From the NCBI GenBank assembly GCA_008933995.1, contig WARS01000015.1, positions 2,602,501 through 2,666,500 of the forward strand: 64,000 bases of DNA, in the 5' to 3' direction. Made by a program: the position numbers and the translations under genes. Under the pieces are notes generated by a model. That model had not been told where the DNA came from, ran no database searches, and saw nothing but the letters and a program-made list of their open reading frames with translations. Source of the stretch: Datnioides undecimradiatus. Taxonomy: Eukaryota > Chordata > Actinopteri > Lobotiformes > Datnioididae. Within the stretch, counting starts at the first letter, position 1. Each line of letters opens with the position of its first letter. Shown in pieces: positions 46,801-64,000 of the stretch.

Positions 46801-47865
46801 CAAGGTTCAAGTAAAACTCACTGCACATTTAAGCACTGATTTTTGCATTTCATAAGATCACACATGTTGAGTGATTTGGTATTTTTGCCTTTGACACGAA
46901 AATCGAAAATTGCATGACTTTTAGTGGCAGCGTTTTCAATAGCATTTACATTCTTCCTTCTTGACACACATTTAGTCACATTTCTTTGTTTTGGTTTGGT
47001 TGTTGGTTGAATTTAATGAACCCATCCAACATTTAAGACAGACAGTAACGTGAAGCTTCATGTTGTCCCCACTCTCTTTTAATCGTCTGTTTGCAAAACA
47101 GTTACACAACACTGTTTCGTCTTTGACAAAAATAGGTATGTTTCATGTTCACATTGTCATTCCTGAACAAGCTTCAGTCTGTTTCTTTTATACCGCACTA
47201 AGTTAAACTAAACTCAGCAGATGTCTGGAAGGTTCAGAAACCTTGCTGGAAGGCTATTTGCATATTTTGTGGTTATGTACTGGTATGTTCCTTGAGGAAG
47301 GTCACTGTGTTTATTTTTAGCCTAATTAGCGCCAAATAATTCCCTTTTTGTTTCATCCGTGTCCTGCAGGTGGGATGAGGAGGTGATTTCTGTTCGAGAG
47401 GCCAGAGCTTTGCCCAAGAACAATTCTCAAGCATGGAGAAACAAATACATTTGTGTGGAAGGTAAGGATTTCAGCGGACATAGCATGCCACTGCCACCTT
47501 GTAACCGATGCATCAGTGTAAAAAATGTCCTCATTAATGCTGCGTATTCAGTGAGTGACAGCAGTTCTTGTGTTGCAGAGCCATTTGAAAGAAATAACGT
47601 CGCCCGGGCAGTCCATGAGAAGATCAAGTTTGATGCCATTAAAGCTGAGTTTGCTGAGGTACATGCACGTCCTGATAACTGTGCTCCCCTCATATTTTCT
47701 TTCTTCCTCTAAGCTGCTTTAGGCCAACCATGAGTTATTCATAATCCTTCTGCTTCTCTTCTCTCTGCGTCTGTGCAGTCGTGTCGGATACTACAGCAGA
47801 GAAAGGACCTGAACTCCATCCTCCCGGTCAGAGCCATCATTAATAAGGAGTTGTCCAGGAGATAA
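43810..47865 (+). CDS. tent2: Poly(A) RNA polymerase GLD2 (TENT2/PAPD4)
   Basis: GLD2 is a cytoplasmic non-canonical poly(A) polymerase that lengthens mRNA tails (oocytes, neurons) and monoadenylates some microRNAs; it lacks an RNA-binding domain and relies on partners. Coding exons: 43810-43943, 44082-44189, 44581-44812, 44911-45025, 45105-45193, 45308-45365, 45630-45696, 45790-45866, 46042-46170, 46271-46314, 46462-46598, 47370-47461, 47579-47658, 47779-47865. They join in phase to 482 aa (human 484, from memory). The ATG in MFPYSVPPRGR matches the family start; the exon probably begins at 43766. Domains: disordered N-terminus (1-150), nucleotidyltransferase with GSS (204-206), D216/D218 and D273, and the PAP-associated part (SLGELLLGFLKYYA, about 380-393). 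All three catalytic Asp are present. Transcribed away from homer1. Confidence 0.97.
45105..46170 (+). CDS. tent2: tent2 exons 6-10: nucleotidyltransferase core
   Basis: The exon at 45105-45193 holds the helical-turn GSSMNGLSCRSSDADLCLV, with two metal-binding Asp in DAD (human has DGD). The exon at 45790-45866 gives LEFDLNVNNTVGIRNTFLL, with the third Asp. The exon at 46042-46170 gives KKWARHHQINDASKGTLSSY, the central-domain signature that binds the nucleotide. The enzyme should be active. Confidence 0.95.
45233..45254. repeat. Short (TG)n, tent2 intron
   Basis: About 11 TG units. Confidence 0.85.
45528..45543 (+). promoter_or_regulatory. CTCF-like motif in a tent2 intron
   Basis: CCACTAGGGGGCGCTA is a near-perfect CTCF core as I recall it, in the intron between 45366 and 45629. 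Confidence 0.5.
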
Positions 47866-48109
47866 GGGATTCCTCTAATTAGACGAGCTGATGGAAGTCC
47901 TCTACCTCAAGACAGGCCTTTCCTCAGAAACAAAGAGAGACCTTTGGGATGTGCTCAGAGAGGAGTGCTGCTGCCTCTGTACCTCTCTGACTCTGAATGC
48001 TCCGGTTGCCTCTGCCTCACCCGTACTGTATGTCCTGTGGCAGTATGTATTAAATATACTGCGCTCACTTTCAAATGCTTTGCAGACTTTTGTAGTTGTC
48101 GTAAGCGAT

Positions 48110-48115
48110 AATAAA
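48110..48115 (+). terminator. tent2: tent2 poly(A) signal AATAAA
   Basis: First AATAAA after the tent2 stop, giving a 3' UTR of about 265 nt. A more distal AATAAA occurs near 49314. Confidence 0.65.
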
Positions 48116-48136
48116 ATTACATTATTTGTATAGTGA

Positions 48137-48149
48137 CACCAGAGGGCTC
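48137..48149 (+). promoter_or_regulatory. CTCF-like motif after tent2
   Basis: CACCAGAGGGCTC, close to the CTCF core, just past the tent2 poly(A) signal. Confidence 0.35.
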
Positions 48150-48279
48150 TAAAATTAAACTCTGGTCACTTACTGAGATGACAGATGTTGTACTCAAGCA
48201 GGATAATAATGATCAGTTGATGGTCAGAGCTGCTACACAGCCCTCTTTCTTAACGCACATAGAAGTCCTGGGAAGACGT

Positions 48280-48650
48280 TTAAGTACCGGTTTGTAGGAT
48301 TTAGCAGCATCTAGCGGTTAGGTTACAGACTGCAACCATCTGAATAACCTGGGCTGAAAAACCTGGGTTATTCAGTATGTATTTAGGAGAACCAATGGCG
48401 GCTGTGAAAAATGCACAGGGCCCTTTCTCCAGTGTTTAGTTTGTCCATTCTGGGCTACTGTAGAAACATGGCAGACTCCATGGACTCCAGGACCAGCCCT
48501 CTCTGGAGATCGAAAGGGCTCGTTCTAAGCTAACGAAAACACATTTCTTACTTTCAGGTGATTTTAGACTACCTAAAACTGTAATGAATATTTTTTTTTC
48601 CCAATGCTGCCAACAATTCCCCTTAAATCCTTCACACCGGACCTCTTTAA
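48280..48650 (+). mobile_element. TTAA-flanked MITE (piggyBac-like), teleost family
   Basis: The left end TTAAGTACCGGTTTGTAGG continuing to ATTTA and the right end (TAAATCC..ACACCGGACCTCTTTAA) are inverted repeats of about 24-27 bp with a few mismatches. Both are bounded by TTAA, the piggyBac-type target duplication. The interior (gcatctagcggttaggtt, ctactgtagaaacatggcag) matches a non-autonomous family I recall as common in teleost genomes. There is no transposase. Confidence 0.75.
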
Positions 48651-50489
48651 GAATGAAAAGGCAAAACAACACCTGCAGTCTGCTGATACCTGAATCTAGC
48701 TGAAACAGAAGCAGCAGCATTTAAGTTTGACCGGTCTCACCAAAGTTCATCTTCTCTAATTTCAGTTTTAGTTACATCCATGTTTCCAGAGCCATACTGC
48801 ACAGTCAGCTTTGAAGATGCTGATCATTTGTACAGTATAAATAATAGCCTATATTGTCATCAGCTTGTCTGAACCAACCTGTAATATAAAAGCCTTTTTT
48901 CTATTTTTCTAGGTCGGTAGTGGAGCTATTGTGGGTTTAAACACCGTAGATTCTTTGTTTTACTACAGGTGCATTAAAGGCCCTCTCCTGTTCCATCGTC
49001 ACCATCTCTACATTTATAAACTCCTTTGAAAACTGATTTGAGTTGTACAAATTAGCATCATAATTCAAATGACCATGAGGGCTGCACTGTATCATTGCTC
49101 CCAATGTGTATTTTCACAACTGGTGACTCTGCTGGGTCATTTTAGTTCACAGTCTGCTTGATTTATTGGGACAAAAGCTGATGTGCTCCTCATTTTTGGT
49201 TCACATAATATATATGTTAATAGAAGAAGTTACATTTTTTTTTGGTTTGTATTATTTTCTGCTCTTTTTGTAAATTTTTTACATTACTGACTTTTAAATG
49301 TTTATTTAAAAAAAATAAATATATGAAGATGTATATTTGTTTTCACTCTGTGTGACGCACACTGAGTATTCGGCGACACCAATATAAGTGCCAAAAATAT
49401 TTAAATTGCACAGTGACGTCTTTTTTGCAGCTGGTCAGATGTGTCGAATATTTGACAGCACGAGCTTTGGTGTCATGCTTAATTTTATGTTGTTTCTTAA
49501 TGTAAAATGGTTTAAAGGGTGATGGGTCGTAAACAAGATTTTACAATAAACACTTGGTTATCCATAACGCAATGTTATATTTGATCACATTGCAGTTGAC
49601 AATTAAAATTAGCGGTTTAATCCATAGGAATTATGTTTAATCTGGAACATATATGGACCATAACCACTAATTCCATCCCATCGTTCTGTTCTTACCGCAT
49701 AATTCACTTGATATTTTAGAGTCATTTTCTTTCTTTAAGGTAATTTAATTTATCTACCATCATTAGGAGATCTGACACTGTTGAGTGCATTAGAGGTGCT
49801 TCTGATTTAAATGTCTTAAAGATTATCACCTGGCTTTCTGCAACTTTTCAAGTGTTTCCTGCAGCTTCCTCTGGCAGCATCTGTGTTGATTGTTTTTTGT
49901 TCTGTGGTTTGACGCCTTATTACACCTAGTTTTATGACTTCTGCATAGTGCCAGTACTGCTAGGGGGTAGATAACTTACAAGAAGTATATATATATGTAT
50001 GACTGTGTGGCCCTGTTCAGTGTTGCCATCCGCAGGAGGGGGACTGGGGGGTACTGTTTCAGCACATGGCCTATATTTAACTCGCAGAGGGGGATTTTGA
50101 TCTTAAAGTCACACTGGCTTATTCAGTTGTTAGCCACTGACACAGACCAAGATAATGCTGATTTATTTAAAATATATAACACTCTTTTTTATGATCCATT
50201 CAAACTTTAACTTACAGTCTGTTCTTAGTGTGTTTAACCTAACCCGACTCAGTGAGGCCGTCCCTCTGTCACCGTTTTGCCCCTCTCAGTCTCCGCTCCC
50301 CTCTTTTCATTCCACACTCAGACTATTTCTGTCCCCCGCTGAGTCAGATGGACAGCTCCCAACTTAGAATGACATAAACAGACAGACCAACTCTTCGAAA
50401 TCAGAGTGGCTGAAAACATCAAGAGGACTCTAAAATACACCGAAAATAAAGATTATTGGGAAAGAACACAGAGGGTGGATATCAACAAG
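48651..50489. other. tent2-cmya5 intergenic and cmya5 5' region
   Basis: No coding exon recognised. There is an AT-rich stretch with a distal AATAAA near 49314 and a short tatatatatatg run near 49988. The last 110 bp before the cmya5 ATG are presumably its 5' UTR, with a tiny upstream ORF (ATG ACA TAA at 50369-50377). Confidence 0.5.
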
Positions 50490-60409
<9,920 letters not shown>

Positions 60410-61850
60410 CTCTGCTGTCTGCCTCACAGGCTGTTTACAGTTCATGTTGGACATGATTTGATTCATGTTGAAAAAAGGCAAGGACATAAAATATACTGAC
60501 ATCCAGGGGAAAAGACGAAGACATACTAAACAGTCTTCTGAAGAAGCCTTATTGATGGTTCTCTGTGTTTTTAGTGAGATCGAACCTCATTATTGCAGTG
60601 CTTCGTTGCAAAACAAGTTTTCTCTGAGTGAACAGGACTTCAATTCAGCATTTGTATCTTTGGGTTGCAGAAATTTAAGTGTAAATATCAAAATCCGAGG
60701 CAGTGGAAATGAATGATGACCATGTGAAACACAATGGGATAGAAATGTAGTGAATTTGTTTTCACAGGTGAGTGTCGCGTGTTTTGTTTCGTCTGTGGAT
60801 GAGTGAAATGATCATTTTGTAAATTTGACCATAGCATATGCTGATGTGATAGTTTTGTACTGTTTTGTAAGTGTCAGTTTGCTCCTCTTTAGCCATACCC
60901 TTACTGTTAGGTACTGAGAAGAGAGGGTCTGATTGAAATCAAAGACACTTTATCAGTACTGAGACAAACGAGGGTTTGCTGACACAAAGTTAAGACTCTG
61001 ACGTATAAAGATATAATTTAGCACTTTTGAACTGTGTTTCATATTGTGAATCTATGTAAATAACCTTTTTAAACAAATGAGATCACTTCTATGTTTTGTT
61101 ATGTGCAACTTGCAGCGGGTGGAGATGATTTGTTTTCCTTTCTCCGTCTTGTAAACTGATTTTCATGTCTGAGCCAAATGAACATGTTTATTTTTCTATT
61201 TGCACAGCTGGACTTGAAGTTTGTTTTGTCTCAGCTCATTAGCCTTTCAACATATTTTAACCACTAGAGGGCCTCAGTACTCCATTAGCTGCAATAATGG
61301 CTCCAAATTCTCTGTCCTATGATTAGACTCTTCTACAGGAAATCTCCACAAACTGAGTCATGTACAACTGTGAAGCAGCAGCGTCAAATAAGAACCTGAA
61401 CTATAACTATTCATTTAGTCATGACAAACTTAACAACCACTGAGATAAACAGAAATTAAATACATTTCCAGGAATGCTTTCTGTTGTTTTTGTTTACCTC
61501 AAAACATCCTATTGTCATGTATTTTTCATTGCTGCGAACACTTACTGCAATGTAATATAATGTACATTATGGTCAACCTAAAAGTGTGCGTAAACTTTGA
61601 TACAGAAATTAAATGCGGGCGAACATGTGAGCTGAATGAACCTCTATTGCAAATTAAAGGGCAAGCTAAAATCAATCAAATACATCTGGGCTACCACCTC
61701 TTCAACAACATCATGCACATTGACTTGCAGATTGCTTTTTTATGACTCGCAGCTACTGTAGGATTGAGAGCCAGACACCTCGCTGACAAAGCTACAGGGC
61801 TCTCCAGAGGACATGTCATTTCACAATTATTACATTACTATTTTTCCAGG
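60410..61850 (+). other. cmya5: cmya5 3' UTR and downstream flank
   Basis: No coding exon recognised. The best poly(A) candidate is ATTAAA at 61455-61460, about 1.05 kb after the stop; I found no AATAAA between. A CTCF-like motif (CCACTAGAGGGCCTC) lies at 61261-61275. Confidence 0.4.
61261..61275 (+). promoter_or_regulatory. CTCF-like motif after cmya5
   Basis: CCACTAGAGGGCCTC matches the CTCF core in the same orientation as the motif in tent2. Confidence 0.35.
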
Positions 61851-61853
61851 TAC

Positions 61854-62454
61854 CTTTCGCCCTCATCACTGACGCCTTTCCTCATTTCTGGGGAAACAGA
61901 GAGGGGACGAACGGGAGCCGCAAACACATGCAGGCCATCAGGGAACAGCAGCTGGCTCCCATAGGAGCTGCTGGACTGCTCAGCTGGAACCTGCAGGAAA
62001 GCTCTTTGAAAGGTGTCAGCCACATTTTACTGGAACGACTCTTCTCTGCCTTCCTGCAGCGGATAACACTGGATTGGAACAAATTACAATGTGGCTGACA
62101 TTGGGATGGATTTGTTTCTGTTACAGCGGAAAGTTAGTAGCAGACTAGGAACTGCTGGAGAGTATAAAGTTCTTTAAATGCTATGATTTATTTGAAAAAC
62201 ATATATTTTCTTGACCCAGAGTTATAGAAAAGAAAACGTATTTCAAAAGATGCAAACACATAAGATATTTATTGTAACACAAAACTGGCAACAGATCCAA
62301 ATGTGTTATTTCTCTTCACTGCCCCTCTTAAGTAGCCAGCCAAGAGAAGCCTCAGCAGGAGTCTCTCCCTCACGCGACCCGATGACTTCAACAATATCTG
62401 ATGTCGAGTGTGCATCATATCCTTTCAGCTTCGTTACTCTCATTTTTTCCACGT
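61854..62454 (-). other. Possible minus-strand exons, unrecognised
   Basis: Two minus-strand stretches have splice-like edges. The first, 62454-62306, follows gccctag and reads VEKMRVTKLKGYDAHSTSD onward to a TAA. The second, 61990-61854, follows cctgcag and reads VPAEQSSSSYGSQLLFPDGL onward to an AAAG|gtacct donor. The first ends in a stop unless an internal gtgaag donor is used. Neither resembles a protein I know, including the expected neighbour mtx3. A 12-bp inverted repeat (gtcagccacatt, 62018-62029 and 62089-62100) lies between them. Confidence 0.15.
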
Positions 62455-62499
62455 CTAGGGCCAAAACCAAACAAAGAGCTCTCTGTCCTCCCAACATCT

Positions 62500-64000
62500 A
62501 AACAACCGATCACACAATCAGAGAGGTAGGCAAGGGTGAAATCTTCTGCAATTATTAATGGAAAAACAAGTCGCCCAATAGCACGCCTTGCTGCAGCGGC
62601 TTAGGGGATGGAGGAAACATCGACAAATGGGACAGCTCTGACACAATGAACAATTCACTGTTCATAGGCAAAGTCACTGAAACTATATGACTGTATATAT
62701 GTGTGTTTTGTGTGAAAAACGACAGTGGCCATGGCTGAATTGTGATATTTGTATTTCAATTACATGAAGACAGCTGATGCCAACCATCCGCAGAGAATGA
62801 ACTGTAACAGAAATGACAAACACAATTTACGACAATGTATCAAAATTATGAAGGACGCCGTTAACATTTTGACAATTATACAAAGACACCAGCAGTCATG
62901 AAGGCACACTTCACCCAGATGGTCCTCACACACCTGTTTGTAGTCCCCACATTTCATTAACGGCAGCACCCACGTTCACCAAAATAAATGCTTTTGTTTC
63001 AGGATATGTTGCTTTAAAGGGAATGTACGAATGAAGTGGGGGTTTTTGGAAGTTGCCCAAGTATCTTAACAAGTATTAATATTAATACTTAATATTAATA
63101 CTTAATATTAATACACAGACATCATGAAAGCTTCTATGTGGAACAGAAACAGTTCAGTTATGTATGAAATATGGGGATATTAGAGAACGTAACAGTAAAA
63201 ACAAAACAAAAACAGTGGCAAACTTATCTCATTGTCTAATTTCACTTTTAGGAGTTCAGACGGTAAAATAAAGCAAACAAAGGCAGCTAAGGAGACATTC
63301 ACAAACGGGACAGACACTTTAGTTACAATAAGGTGACAGCAAAATAGGCACAGCAAGTGATGACACAGCAGAAAAATCAAAACAAAACAACTGTGGTACA
63401 CAAACAACACAAAGTGAGTGGGTTGTTAATCACAGAAGATCTCAAAGAAACAATAATAAAAGACACACTGGTATCTGACAGTACTTGGGAAATCTCGCCC
63501 ACAAACACACATTAGTCCCATATATTTTGCATGAATAAGTTAAAACAGTGTGCAAGGCCCTTCCATTATGTCAGTGTATCTAGCTAGGATTGTGAACAAG
63601 CTGATCAGCCCTGTTAGAGGAAATAAAAAGTAAATTGCATTGATTTTAATCATGAAACTATTTACAACTATACAAGCTATACAAAGCAGAGGAGGTGAGA
63701 GCAAAGCGGAACAAGTAACTGTTGTTTCCTGTCGTCTTGACTGAATTCATATCACGTGTTAGACCAAGTTAAATGTAACGGATATGAGGAAGGATGTGTG
63801 CCCTGGATCTGACAACCTCAGTGATAAAACACAGATTTATAAACTGGAGTAACAAAACTCAGTAGAGTAACAAATCTTGAAGTGCTCTAGCTGAAGATGT
63901 TTTTTACTTTAGTGACCAAGGTCGAGAGCCAAAAACCATAGCTTAGTGATTTCAATGTTAATTTCTAAATGTCTCCCATGGTGTGACAACTGTAGTGTCA
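62500..64000. other. Right flank, AT-rich, nothing recognised
   Basis: Short ORFs only, no convincing splice-bounded exon and no RNA gene seen. A small tandem repeat occurs at 63078-63115. Confidence 0.5.
63078..63115. repeat. 13-bp tandem repeat x3
   Basis: Unit aatattaatactt, two perfect copies and one nearly complete third copy. Confidence 0.85.

Overview
The window is nuclear DNA of a ray-finned fish, probably a compact-genome percomorph. It holds four intron-containing genes in the vertebrate order jmy (+) - homer1 (-) - tent2/papd4/gld2 (+) - cmya5 (+), the order and strands I recall from human 5q14. The introns are short. There are many CA/TG microsatellites, a TTAA-flanked MITE of a family I recall from teleosts, and a fish-type SINE tail. 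The species cannot be named from this sequence.

Layout. 0.8-1.5 kb: a possible small minus-strand gene, head-to-head with jmy and not recognised. 1.7-13.7 kb: jmy, an actin nucleator and p53 cofactor, 10 coding exons, with a tRNA-Gln(CTG) gene antisense in intron 2. 13.7-19.3 kb: the 3' UTRs of jmy and homer1 meet tail to tail. 19.3-41.4 kb: homer1, a postsynaptic scaffold, 9 coding exons. It includes a read-through 3' end matching the short Homer1a isoform and a decayed endogenous retrovirus in intron 4. 41.4-43.8 kb: the divergent homer1/tent2 control region. 43.8-47.9 kb: tent2, a cytoplasmic poly(A) polymerase, 14 coding exons. 47.9-50.5 kb: intergenic DNA with a MITE. 50.5-60.4 kb: cmya5 (myospryn), a muscle TRIM-like scaffold, 14 coding exons, much shorter than the mammalian protein. 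60.4-64 kb: no recognised gene.

The genes share conserved synteny, not a pathway. jmy builds actin filaments; homer1 links glutamate receptors, IP3/ryanodine receptors and Shank; tent2 extends mRNA tails; cmya5 anchors PKA and other proteins at the sarcomere and junctional SR. Exon limits were set by reading GT/GC..AG sites and checking that phases join; all four CDSs close in frame (about 895, 358, 482 and 1748 aa). Nothing was checked against transcripts or databases.
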